Positions 24,026-31,450 of a stretch of DNA of 31,450 bases are shown here, one piece after another. The stretch is taken from contig JAZQMD010000185.1 of assembly GCA_045543215.1 (NCBI GenBank), positions 1 through 31,450 of the forward strand, read 5' to 3'. Every line of letters begins with the position of its first letter. Position 1 is the first letter of the stretch. The position numbers and the translations under genes are program-made. Source of the stretch: DXYV01 sp045543215. GTDB taxonomy: Bacteria; Bacillota; Clostridia; Oscillospirales; Oscillospiraceae. The notes under the pieces are model-generated. The model was given only the letters and a program-made list of their open reading frames with translations. It made no database searches and was not told where the DNA came from.

Positions 24026-25384
24026 TTAATTTTTCAAGCTGTGCATGGGGGCAGGAATCCGTCCCCCCCTGGCGATGAACATAGACGAGCTCTCCCGGTG
24101 GACAGGCATAATGGGTGCACTGCCCAGCAGACCTCCAAAATCCACGGTATCGCCTACATCCATCCCCGGAGCGGGGATCAAACGCACAGCGGTGGTCTTG
24201 GTGTTTACCATACCGATAGCAGCCTCGTCAGCAATGATGGCAGCAATGGTATCGGCAGTGGTGTCCCCGGGCACGGCAATCATATCCAGTCCAACGGAGC
24301 ACACACAAGTCATGGCCTCCAGCTTATCCAGCGTAAGCACACCAGAGGAAGCCGCAGCAATCATACCCTCATCCTCAGATACGGGAATAAAAGCGCCTGA
24401 CAACCCACCCACGGAGGAGGAGGCCATAATCCCGCCCTTCTTCACCGCATCATTAAGTAAAGCCAAAGCGGCTGTAGTGCCATGGGTACCACATACATCC
24501 AGTCCCATCTCTTCCAGGATGCGGGCCACTGAATCACCCACAGCGGGGGTTGGTGCCAGAGACAGATCTACAATACCAAACGGAACCCCCAGCCGACTGC
24601 TAGCCTCCCGGGCCACCAACTGTCCCATGCGGGTAATTTGAAAGGCTGTCCTTTTCACAGTCTCAGCCACTATATCGAAGGGCTGTCCCTTTACAGCCTG
24701 GAGGGCGTGATGAACCACTCCCGGCCCTGATACGCCAACATTAATCACCCGGTCGGCCTCGGACACCCCATGAAAGGCTCCTGCCATAAAAGGATTGTCT
24801 TCCACCGCGTTGCAAAATACCACTAGCTTGGCGCAACCGAACCCTCCCCGATCAGCGGTAAGCTGGGCAGTCTTTTTAATAATCTGTCCCATGAGGGCCA
24901 CCGCATCCATATTAATGCCAGCCTTAGTAGAGCCGATGTTAACCGAAGCGCACACCAATTCTGTAACAGCCAAAGCCTCCGGAATGGCCCGGATCAGCTT
25001 CAGGTCCGCAGGAGTCATACCCTTTTGTACCAGGGCTGAGAATCCCCCTATAAAGTTTACTCCAGTGGCCTCTCGCGCCTGATCCAGAGCGACAGCAAAG
25101 GGAACATAGTCCTCTGTTTCTGATGCACCTGCCACCAAAGCAATAGGGGTAACCGAGATACGCTTATTAACGATGGGAATACCAAATTCAGCTTCAATAT
25201 CCTTCCCAGTTTTAACCAAATCCTGAGCGGAGCGGGCAATCTTGTCATAAATTTTTCGACAGGCCTGCTTTGGATCACTATGGCAGCAATCCAACAGGGA
25301 GATGCCCATTGTGATGGTTCGGATATCCAGATTCTGCTTGTCAATCATCTGAATGGTCTGCAAAATATCGTTGGTATTAATCAT
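24026..25384 (-). CDS. DUF711 / PFL family protein (UPF0210)
   Basis: A 452-residue cytosolic protein of the UPF0210/DUF711 family, widespread in Firmicutes and archaea. It resembles pyruvate formate-lyase in fold according to published structures, but no reaction is established as far as I know. Recognisable stretches are IRTITMGISLLDCC at the N-terminus, AVAEDNPF-like GFGCAKLVVFCNAVEDNPFMAGAFHGVSEADRVINVGVSGPGV, VGDSVARILEEMGLDVCGTHGTTAALALLNDAVKKGGIMAS and VDFGGLLGSAPIMPVHR. The length is normal for the family. It is the last gene of a four-gene minus-strand operon; 14 bases separate it from the ACT-domain gene, a pairing that recurs in many genomes. There is no signal peptide or membrane segment. 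Confidence 0.9.
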   Translation of the reverse strand: MINTNDILQTIQMIDKQNLDIRTITMGISLLDCCHSDPKQACRKIYDKIARSAQDLVKTGKDIEAEFGIPIVNKRISVTPIALVAGASETEDYVPFAVALDQAREATGVNFIGGFSALVQKGMTPADLKLIRAIPEALAVTELVCASVNIGSTKAGINMDAVALMGQIIKKTAQLTADRGGFGCAKLVVFCNAVEDNPFMAGAFHGVSEADRVINVGVSGPGVVHHALQAVKGQPFDIVAETVKRTAFQITRMGQLVAREASSRLGVPFGIVDLSLAPTPAVGDSVARILEEMGLDVCGTHGTTAALALLNDAVKKGGIMASSSVGGLSGAFIPVSEDEGMIAAASSGVLTLDKLEAMTCVCSVGLDMIAVPGDTTADTIAAIIADEAAIGMVNTKTTAVRLIPAPGMDVGDTVDFGGLLGSAPIMPVHRESSSMFIARGGRIPAPMHSLKN

Positions 25385-25398
25385 AATTGATCCGCCCC

Positions 25399-25668
25399 TT
25401 AAATCCTGTGCATAGCCTGGAAAATATCTTCCCGTTGGATACGGATAGACAGGTTTCGCTGGTTGCCCTCCTCCTCCAGGGCCTTGGCTAACTGGGCAAA
25501 AGACACCTGGGCTCCGGCAGCATCCACCAGCATAATCATGGTGAAATAATCCTGCAACACAGTCTGGCTGATGTCAAGTACATTGACATTGTGCTGTGCC
25601 AGCAAGGTACACACAGCAGCGATAATACCCACCTGGTCCTTGCCGATGACAGTGACGATGGCTCTCAT
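25399..25668 (-). CDS. Small ACT-domain protein (UPF0237)
   Basis: An 89-residue protein made of a single ACT domain, the fold that binds amino acids or other small ligands to regulate partners. MRAIVTVIGKDQVGIIAAVCTLL and VNVLDISQTVLQDYFTMIML are the family signature, as in GcvR-like proteins and UPF0237 members. It has no DNA-binding or catalytic domain, so it should act on a partner. The partner is probably the DUF711 protein encoded 14 bases downstream. The ATG follows AGGAGGATGAG closely, and 12 bases separate it from the YfbR-like gene upstream. Confidence 0.9.
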   Translation of the reverse strand: MRAIVTVIGKDQVGIIAAVCTLLAQHNVNVLDISQTVLQDYFTMIMLVDAAGAQVSFAQLAKALEEEGNQRNLSIRIQREDIFQAMHRI

Positions 25669-25680
25669 TGACTCATCCTC

Positions 25681-26259
25681 CTATTGACTTAATTCATCCA
25701 GGGTCAAGCTGAATGCTGGTAGAAAATGCTCCATAAAATACCCAACCTCTGGCAGTGGAGAGTTTTGCAAACTCTTCAGGGTTTGCCGGGCTGCCTGGCG
25801 AAATTCCGCATTACCCGCCTTCAACTCCTCCACACATTTAATGTGGGCAGAAAGCTTATCGGCCGCCTTCACCAGGTCGTAGACGGGGCCTTTTCCTTCC
25901 TGCAAAAAAGAACTGTAGGTAGGACGCAACTCCTGGGGAAGCATGTCCAGCAACCTGCGGGCAGACACCACCTCCACCTGCTTATAGGCCTGCCGAATTT
26001 CCTGACTAAAATACTTCACCGGAGTAGGTAAGTCTCCAGTAAGAATTTCCGGTGCATCATGATATAAAGCTGCCACCGCCACTTGCCCAGGATCAATCTC
26101 TCCCCCGAATACCTCTTGGCGGATCACTGCTAATGCGTGGGCCAATACTGCCACCATATGGGAATGCTCCTGCACATTCTCCTCCATAGAATTACGCATA
26201 AGGGACCAACGCTGGATATACCGCATGCGTGAAATATAGGCAAAAAATTGTTCTTGCAC
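25681..26259 (-). CDS. yfbR: YfbR-like HD-domain 5'-deoxynucleotidase
   Basis: A 192-residue cytosolic HD-domain phosphohydrolase, predicted to remove the phosphate from deoxynucleoside 5'-monophosphates. The residues known from Escherichia coli YfbR are present: R17-W18 at IQRWSL, H32 in NVQEHSH, H67-D68 in LYHDAPEILTGDLPTPVKY with E71 and D76, and D134 or so in KAADKLSAHIK. The GTG start (26257-26259) lies three bases after the stop of the MATE gene and uses a ribosome site, AGGAGG, formed by the last codons of that gene at an 8-base distance. It ends 12 bases before the ACT gene. Such enzymes handle dUMP or dCMP pools. Why it sits with a transporter and DUF711 is not known. Confidence 0.88.
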   Translation of the reverse strand: MQEQFFAYISRMRYIQRWSLMRNSMEENVQEHSHMVAVLAHALAVIRQEVFGGEIDPGQVAVAALYHDAPEILTGDLPTPVKYFSQEIRQAYKQVEVVSARRLLDMLPQELRPTYSSFLQEGKGPVYDLVKAADKLSAHIKCVEELKAGNAEFRQAARQTLKSLQNSPLPEVGYFMEHFLPAFSLTLDELSQ

Positions 26260-26262
26260 AGC

Positions 26263-27651
26263 TTAATCCTCCTCTCGGTCCACTCCCTTCACCCGGTCTT
26301 CCTCTGAAAGAGACGAAACCAGCGCCCTTTTCCGCCATGGTCCCCATCGGTAGCGTACCAAAACGAAGATAATGGAATATACCCAACCGATGGGCATCCC
26401 GACCCAGGCCGCCGCCCCTCCCACTGGAGTCAAATAACCAATGGCATAAGAAGCCGTGCACCGCAGAACCAGGCTTGAGAGCGTATTCACCGCAGTAAAC
26501 ATTACGTCCCCTGCTCCTTGAAGGGCACCATTTGTAATAATGTAGACACAGAATGCCAAAAACCAGGGAGCAATGAAATGGATGTAGTCTATTCCGATGG
26601 TCAAGCTCTCCCCGGATACTCCAAAGAGTCCCACCAAGGGAGCGGCAAAGATGTAAGTACCAACCGCTACAAAGGAACACACCAGCAGGCCCATGACCAC
26701 CGTCGCCTTATGTCCACGGTACACCCGGTCAAGCATCCCTGCCCCCACATTTTGACCCGTAAAGGTCGACAACCCCATATTAAAGGCTAAAATGGGAATA
26801 AGGACAAAATTTTCTACCCGCATGGCGGCGGCATAGCCAGCGGTGATCCCAAAGTCGTTGACCAGCCGCTGGATTGCAATGTGCCCGGAAGAGACTACAC
26901 AATGCTGCAGGGTAGTGGGAATTCCCAGACGGAGGGCTAGGAGCCCCTTGTCCCGATGGAAGCGAAACTCGTCCTTTCTAAAGCGCAGGATGGGATATCT
27001 TTGAAACATATAAACCACGCTTACCACGGCGGACAAGGCCTGGGCAATCACGGTGGCCACGGCTACTCCTGGTACATCCCAATGAAATACCGCTACAAAG
27101 AGCAAATCCAGCAAAATGTTGGTCACCGAGGACACCAGCAAAAAATACAAGGTAGCCGAAGAGTCCCCCAGTGCCCGCAGGATAAACGAGACGATATTAT
27201 AAATAAATTGAAAAATCAATCCCAAGCAATAGATTGAAAAGTAGGCAGTAGCATCGGCCAGAAAAGAGGAGGGCACCTTGAGTAGGCTCATTAGCACCCA
27301 CTTTGCTACTATACCGCCCACCACAGACAGAACCAGCCCCATAATCCCCACCAGAATGAGGGAGGTGGATACCGCCTGGCGCATATCATCGTACCGCTTA
27401 GCACCATAAAGCTGGGCTACCAAAATGGAGCATCCTGTGGACATACCCATGGCAATAGCCAAAAAGAGCATAGTCACCGGGGCACAGGTTCCCACAGCAG
27501 CCAGGGCATCCTCCCCGGCAGCGGCGAAATTACCCACAATAATGCCGTCCACGGCACCATATAGCTGCTGGAGGAAATTCCCTGCCATCAAAGGCAGTGT
27601 GAAAAGGAGGATAAGCCTCCACTCTTTTCCCTCTGTCATGGTCTTAACCAT
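26263..27651 (-). CDS. MATE family efflux transporter
   Basis: A 462-residue MATE antiporter of the clostridial group related to NorM/MepA-like proteins. The N-terminus EGKEWRLILLFTLPLMAGNFLQQLYGAVDGIIVGNFAAAGEDALAAVGTC is the family hallmark, and the second half repeats it at LRLGIPTTLQHCVVSSGHIAIQRLVNDFG. Twelve hydrophobic segments are expected, and the tail after about residue 435 is charged. The ATG at 27651 has GGAGGG seven bases upstream; a second in-frame ATG four codons on is less well placed. It is the first gene of an operon that continues with the YfbR-like, ACT and DUF711 genes. Its promoter has a good -10 and -35 at 27692-27720. Confidence 0.9.
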   Translation of the reverse strand: MVKTMTEGKEWRLILLFTLPLMAGNFLQQLYGAVDGIIVGNFAAAGEDALAAVGTCAPVTMLFLAIAMGMSTGCSILVAQLYGAKRYDDMRQAVSTSLILVGIMGLVLSVVGGIVAKWVLMSLLKVPSSFLADATAYFSIYCLGLIFQFIYNIVSFILRALGDSSATLYFLLVSSVTNILLDLLFVAVFHWDVPGVAVATVIAQALSAVVSVVYMFQRYPILRFRKDEFRFHRDKGLLALRLGIPTTLQHCVVSSGHIAIQRLVNDFGITAGYAAAMRVENFVLIPILAFNMGLSTFTGQNVGAGMLDRVYRGHKATVVMGLLVCSFVAVGTYIFAAPLVGLFGVSGESLTIGIDYIHFIAPWFLAFCVYIITNGALQGAGDVMFTAVNTLSSLVLRCTASYAIGYLTPVGGAAAWVGMPIGWVYSIIFVLVRYRWGPWRKRALVSSLSEEDRVKGVDREED

Positions 27652-27691
27652 TGGCTATCCCTCCATATCCTTCTATTATTTATAATCTTTT

Positions 27692-27720
27692 ATTATACCA
27701 GAAAAATATATTGATGTAAA
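27692..27720 (-). promoter_or_regulatory. Promoter of the MATE-YfbR-ACT-DUF711 operon
   Basis: On the minus strand TTTACA (27720-27715) and TATAAT (27697-27692) are 17 bases apart, and TG precedes the -10 box in the extended position. This is one of the two best promoter matches in the window. Confidence 0.75.
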
Positions 27721-27780
27721 TTAAAATCCGACCATTTCCCCTTAAAAAAGAAAATTAAAGGCTTTCATATCTTTCCCTTC

Positions 27781-27809
27781 TGTACAAGAGTACCCGGACT
27801 TGCTATAAT
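27781..27809 (+). promoter_or_regulatory. Promoter of mtaB
   Basis: TGTACA (27781-27786) and TATAAT (27804-27809) are 17 bases apart, with TGC before the -10 box (extended -10). It lies 39 bases before the mtaB start and is back to back with the MATE operon promoter. Confidence 0.75.
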
Positions 27810-27847
27810 GGTAACCATAATTTTTCATTTGACAAGGGGCAATATCC

Positions 27848-29140
27848 ATGAAAATCGCTATTTATACCTTGGGCTGCAAGGTTAACCAATATGAAACCCA
27901 AGCCCTGGAGCGGGAGTTGCTACGCCGGGGTCATACCCTGACCTCCTTTGATGAACCCGCTGACGCTTACCTTATTAATACCTGCACCGTTACGGCAGTA
28001 TCGGACAAAAAATCCCGCAATTTAATCCGGCGGGCCAAGAAACAGTCCCCTGATGCCGTAGTAGCGGTGTGTGGCTGCTATGCCCAGACCGACCCAGAGG
28101 CAGTAGCCGCCTTGGGTGTGGACGTAGTGGCTGGTACCAGTGGGCACATCGCCTTTTTAGACCTGGTAGAAGAGGCCGCCTGTCATTCTGGTCAACTTAT
28201 GGCTGTGGACCAGGCCATGAAACGGCGCACTTTCGAGCCGCTGGAGGCTGGTGGGCTGGAGGGCCGCACCCGCGCTCTACTCAAAGTGCAGGATGGCTGC
28301 GTTAGTTTTTGTTCCTATTGCATCATTCCCTATGCCAGGGGATCGGAGCGCTCCCTCCCTTTAGCTGCCGCTATCGATCAGGCCAAAGCTCTGGAAAAAG
28401 AGGGCTACCGGGAAATTGTCCTAACCGGCATTGTAATTTCCTCCTGGGGGAGCGATTTACGGGATGGCTCCTCCCTCATTGATTTGGTAGAAGGAATATG
28501 TACCGCAGTCCCCCAGATGAGAGTACGCCTTGGCTCTCTAGAGCCACGCACTATAACAGATGACTTCTGCCGCCGAGCGGCCGCCCTGCCCAACCTGTGT
28601 CCTCACTTTCATCTCTCTCTCCAAAGCGGCTGCGATGCCACCCTTAAGCGTATGAATCGCAAATATGACACCGCCACCTACCTCCAATCGGTGGAACTAT
28701 TGCGCTCCCAATTTGAAAATCCTTCCATTACCACTGATCTCATCGTTGGCTTTCCCCAGGAAGATGAGAAGGAATTTTCCACTACCCTGTCTTTTTTGCG
28801 CCAATGCCGCTTTTCCGCCATGCACATTTTCCCCTACTCCCGCCGTCCCGGCACGCCAGCGGCCGACATGCCCGGCCAGATTCCCAAGGAGGAAAAAGAC
28901 TCCCGCTCCCACCGGGCGGCCACCCTTGCCCGTGATATGGAGCGTGACTATCTGCAAGGTCTGGTGGGCAGCGTCCAGCCCGTCCTTTTTGAGGATGAGA
29001 AAGATGGACTATGGCGAGGTCACGCCCCAAACTATGCAGCCGTACTGGTTAAAGGCCAATCTCTACACAACCACTTACGGGAAGTTCGCATCACTGGTTT
29101 GGATGGAAATACCCTCACCGGAGAACTTCTTCCATCATAA
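27848..29140 (+). CDS. mtaB: tRNA (t6A37) methylthiotransferase MtaB
   Basis: A 430-residue radical-SAM enzyme that adds a methylthio group to t6A at position 37 of ANN-decoding tRNAs. It has the three-part build of the family. The N-terminal UPF0004 domain carries the auxiliary-cluster cysteines C10 (YTLGCKVNQYE), C46 (NTCTVT) and C77 (GCYAQ). The radical-SAM domain carries C151, C155 and C158 in DGCVSFCSYCIIPYARG. A C-terminal TRAM-like region (about 365-430) binds RNA. MtaB is favoured over MiaB and RimO because of the GCKVNQYE start and length. The ATG follows AAGGGG by about six bases. It is transcribed alone and ends at a GC-rich terminator. Confidence 0.95.
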   Translation: MKIAIYTLGCKVNQYETQALERELLRRGHTLTSFDEPADAYLINTCTVTAVSDKKSRNLIRRAKKQSPDAVVAVCGCYAQTDPEAVAALGVDVVAGTSGHIAFLDLVEEAACHSGQLMAVDQAMKRRTFEPLEAGGLEGRTRALLKVQDGCVSFCSYCIIPYARGSERSLPLAAAIDQAKALEKEGYREIVLTGIVISSWGSDLRDGSSLIDLVEGICTAVPQMRVRLGSLEPRTITDDFCRRAAALPNLCPHFHLSLQSGCDATLKRMNRKYDTATYLQSVELLRSQFENPSITTDLIVGFPQEDEKEFSTTLSFLRQCRFSAMHIFPYSRRPGTPAADMPGQIPKEEKDSRSHRAATLARDMERDYLQGLVGSVQPVLFEDEKDGLWRGHAPNYAAVLVKGQSLHNHLREVRITGLDGNTLTGELLPS

Positions 29141-29175
29141 AAATAAAAAGTCCGGCGCTCTCGCGCCGGGCCCTT
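29141..29175 (-). terminator. Terminator shared by mtaB and proC
   Basis: CCGGCGC (29152-29158) pairs with GCGCCGG (29163-29169) around TCTC. On the minus strand CTTTTTATTTTTAT follows, a strong U-run that ends the proC transcript. On the plus strand only CCCTTTATAA follows, which is weaker. Confidence 0.85.
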
Positions 29176-29183
29176 TATAACCC

Positions 29184-29981
29184 CTAATTTCCCAGGGCAC
29201 AATTTTTCTCATAGGCTTTCACCACCGCCTGGGCTGCTGCAGCCCGGAAGCCTCTCTGCTCCAGCTCTGCCACCCCCATAATGGTTGTACCGCCGGGAGA
29301 GCATACCGCATCCTTTAATACTCCAGGGTGCTGGCCGCTCTGAAGCACCATGGCCGCAGCCCCTTCCACCATCTGGGCGGCATACCGCTGGGCCTTATCC
29401 CGAGGCAATCCAACCTGTACTGCCCCATCTGCCAAGGCCTCGATGAATAAGTAAACAAAGGCAGGACCACAGCCTGATAAGGCAGAGCCCATATCCAGCT
29501 GGGCCTCGGTAACCACCTCCACCGCCCCACAAGCAGAGAGTAGCGCCAACAGTTTTTCCTGATATTCCCCAGTTACCTTATCTCCAAAAGCGGTAAGGAG
29601 CACACCCTTACCAATGGCAGCAGGAGTATTTGGCATCACCCGCACCAGGGGGCCATCCCCTCCCAGCATATTCCGTAGAGAATCCAGGGTCATCCCAGCT
29701 GCAATAGATACAATTAAATTTGTATGCAGATGGGGCTTGATAGCCTCCACTGTCTGAGCAAGGGCCTGAGGCTTAACACACAGCATGAGAATGTCACAGC
29801 TGCCCGCCACCTGGGCCCCATCCTGGGCCACAATACAACCAGTCTCCTCGGCCAGGAGGGCGGTTTTACTTTGATCCAGATCAGCAATCAATACCTCCGA
29901 TGGATCGATCTTCCCACATACGGCTTTGACAATGGCTCCGCCCATACTGCCCACACCGATAAATCCAATGGTATAATTCAC
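29184..29981 (-). CDS. proC: Pyrroline-5-carboxylate reductase
   Basis: A 265-residue cytosolic enzyme that reduces pyrroline-5-carboxylate to proline with NAD(P)H, the last step of proline synthesis. The N-terminal Rossmann fold begins TIGFIGVGSMGGAI, then VKPQALAQTVEAI and VRVMPNTPAAIGKG. The C-terminal dimerisation domain has ALSGCGPAFVYLFIEALADGAV and VCSPGGTTIMGVAELEQRGFRAA, the family signature. I place the start at GTG 29981 because AAAGGAG (29996-29990) is eight bases upstream; the frame also opens at a GTG at 29990, which abuts that site and cannot use it. The ribosome site overlaps the stop of the preceding gene, so the two are probably translated together. Confidence 0.95.
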   Translation of the reverse strand: MNYTIGFIGVGSMGGAIVKAVCGKIDPSEVLIADLDQSKTALLAEETGCIVAQDGAQVAGSCDILMLCVKPQALAQTVEAIKPHLHTNLIVSIAAGMTLDSLRNMLGGDGPLVRVMPNTPAAIGKGVLLTAFGDKVTGEYQEKLLALLSACGAVEVVTEAQLDMGSALSGCGPAFVYLFIEALADGAVQVGLPRDKAQRYAAQMVEGAAAMVLQSGQHPGVLKDAVCSPGGTTIMGVAELEQRGFRAAAAQAVVKAYEKNCALGN

Positions 29982-29994
29982 GTAAACCACTCCT

Positions 29995-31191
29995 TTATCC
30001 TTTGTTCATTTCATTTTCCTCACCCCAGTCCTCCTTGTTAAACCAGGGATCACCATAAGAAAAGCCCGCCACCACGGCACGTTTATAGTTTGTCAGGTTC
30101 TCCTGATCCTCCTCGGGCAACTCATCTAGCCACCCCAAGTAATAGGCAGTTACCGGCCCAATTTCCAAATGAATTTCTTCATAATGCAAGCGATTGCTGT
30201 CACAATAGACAGAATACATAATATCACTTGGATAATGCTCAGCTACATAGTCCATATTTTCAGGGGAAAACGCTTCACTTCCCTCATATAAATCGATCGC
30301 CCCAAACAGATGGAGTATTTCATGGGCGTATACTGCTGGCACTTCCTGGTCTGTGGTCCGGGTGTACGGATAATAAAAGTACAGTACGGATACCTCATTA
30401 TAATAGATATCCGGATCTTCCATATAAAACACATTGGCATAGGATGTTCCCACATCAGCCACCATGGCCAAAAAACCAATATTATCAGTACCATAGGCCT
30501 TTTGAATGTCGGCCACCGGAATATTGTCATCAATCCATTTCCATAGATACATATCAAAGTTGGGGGCATCGATTATGTCATCCTGCTTGTAGGCTGCGGC
30601 ACTTAGTTCATAGTCCATCCGGTAAAGCAGGCCGTCCTCCTTCTCCACATCGTAAAAAATGTTTAGTTCCTGGCCGTACCGCCCTGCCTCCGCCTCCAGA
30701 TACTCGCAGGCTACTGCCAGAGAATTTCTGGCATCCTCCTCCTTCCCCTCATCCCAGGAAACATCCTGATAGTCGACATAAATGCTCACTAATACCACAT
30801 CATCCTGCAGATATCTTGCGCTACCCAGATCACCATCCTTTTCCTGACGCAGGCCACTGTCTTGGACAAGGCGCACCTCTTCCTGAGAATACTCTGTAGA
30901 GGCGGTGGTACTTTCAGCCATTGCATAAAGCAGTTCCGGCTTAGGCACATAAACATTGGTTGACAAAATAAACCAGGCTAGTACCCAAGGCACCACCGGT
31001 TCCTTCTTATGCCTGTTAAAATAGTTTCTTGAAGCCCCAAGAATTCGAGTCCGAAAAACAACTCCATGGCCGGAGGAATGATGAGCCTGATCAGGCTGCA
31101 ACTCCGAATCCATCCGCTTTACTTGGGCCCCGCAATTAGGACAAAAACACGCTCCCCTGGGAAGGGGGTCGGTACAGTTGCTACAACGCAT
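29995..31191 (-). CDS. Zinc-ribbon membrane protein with metzincin-like HExxHxxGxxD motif
   Basis: A 398-residue protein I do not recognise by name. It starts at ATG 31191 with AAGGGGAG six bases upstream; the frame is open 16 codons further. Residues 1-22 form a zinc ribbon with C3, C6, C17 and C20. A basic stretch (48-63) precedes one hydrophobic segment (66-82). The rest is acidic, likely outside the membrane, and has no further membrane segment. H290, E291, H294, G297 and D300 (HEILHLFGAID) form a metzincin-type zinc site with aspartate as the last ligand, and IMYS about 30 residues later (M325) resembles the Met-turn. This suggests a zinc metalloprotease tethered to the cell surface, with a cytoplasmic ribbon. 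It is the first gene of a pair with proC, 13 bases apart. The protease role is inference; the substrate is unknown. Confidence 0.8.
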   Translation of the reverse strand: MRCSNCTDPLPRGACFCPNCGAQVKRMDSELQPDQAHHSSGHGVVFRTRILGASRNYFNRHKKEPVVPWVLAWFILSTNVYVPKPELLYAMAESTTASTEYSQEEVRLVQDSGLRQEKDGDLGSARYLQDDVVLVSIYVDYQDVSWDEGKEEDARNSLAVACEYLEAEAGRYGQELNIFYDVEKEDGLLYRMDYELSAAAYKQDDIIDAPNFDMYLWKWIDDNIPVADIQKAYGTDNIGFLAMVADVGTSYANVFYMEDPDIYYNEVSVLYFYYPYTRTTDQEVPAVYAHEILHLFGAIDLYEGSEAFSPENMDYVAEHYPSDIMYSVYCDSNRLHYEEIHLEIGPVTAYYLGWLDELPEEDQENLTNYKRAVVAGFSYGDPWFNKEDWGEENEMNKG

Positions 31192-31450
31192 AGCGATCTC
31201 CCCTTTCTCCATCAAACTCTTTATTTCAGTGTACGGCACTACAAAAGGAAAGTCAAGGCCTCCCGGTCTGCCTTATCCCTTTTTGTTGACATAAAAATAT
31301 CTATCAATGTTGCCCAGTTGGCTAAAAAACAGCTATTCGGATTCATCTCCGCAAAAATATATAAGAAATTAAACATGCTATATCCCTTACTCCAGACGGG
31401 ATTGGTGTCAGTCCCTACCCATCCTAGTCTAGGATACCATACTCTGTGCA
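31192..31450. other. Non-coding right end of the window
   Basis: No ORF or RNA gene is supported. A short palindrome, ATCCTA-GTC-TAGGAT (31421-31435), is the only marked structure. The promoter of the zinc-ribbon gene should lie here on the minus strand, but no convincing -35/-10 pair was found. Confidence 0.5.

Noticed and set aside
24045..24641. A 198-codon plus-strand frame
   Set aside because: It is antisense to the well-supported DUF711 gene and has a low-complexity Ser/Ala/Pro-rich product.
30228..30899. A 223-codon plus-strand frame
   Set aside because: It is antisense to the metzincin-like gene and rich in His/Pro/Arg, as expected from a reversed acidic coding region.

Overview
The window looks like a chromosomal segment of a medium-GC Gram-positive anaerobe, probably a gut Clostridia (Oscillospiraceae-like) bacterium. 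This rests on recognisable Bacillus-type operons (nupNOPQ-like, yclNOPQ-like), strong AGGAGG-type Shine-Dalgarno sites, sigma-A-like promoters, a secreted sialidase ending in S-layer homology (SLH) domains, and a DUF711/ACT gene pair. The genus is inferred from protein style, not from a marker gene. I see no rRNA, tRNA, CRISPR array or prophage.

Layout. 1-1359: the C-terminal part of a copper P-type ATPase carrying a CopZ-like domain as its tail. 1360-2421: a structured leader and a CPBP-family membrane protein. About 2448-2728: a collapsed IS3-like element. 2810-4165: a MATE exporter. 4314-10396 (minus strand): nucleoside salvage, with deoC, then a BMP-family lipoprotein, an ABC ATPase and two permeases. 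10576-11436: a patatin-like phospholipase. 11565-15170 (minus): a large SLH-anchored sialidase, followed by about 0.9 kb of AT-rich non-coding DNA. 16147-20002: an iron-siderophore ABC operon (yclNOPQ type) behind a promoter with three matching GTTAG-N6-CTAAC palindromes. 20082-23755 (minus): a translationally coupled cyclic-di-GMP pair, an EAL phosphodiesterase followed by a GGDEF cyclase. 24026-27651 (minus): a compact operon of MATE exporter, YfbR-like 5'-nucleotidase, ACT-domain protein and DUF711 protein. 27848-29140: mtaB, a tRNA methylthiotransferase. 29184-31191 (minus): a zinc-ribbon/metzincin-like membrane protein followed by proC.

Functionally the window combines nutrient capture (nucleosides, sialic acid from host glycans, ferric siderophores), metal and drug export, second-messenger control and housekeeping (mtaB, proC). 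The nucleoside importer and deoC fit together: imported nucleosides yield deoxyribose-5-phosphate that DeoC splits.

The points most worth a second look are the triple operator and apparent non-ATG start of the siderophore operon, the SLH-sialidase, the zinc-ribbon/metzincin protein coupled to proC, the alternative hairpins before the CPBP gene, the collapsed insertion sequence, and the palindrome between -35 and -10 of the nucleoside importer promoter. I did not find a clear multi-gene system of wholly unknown type.
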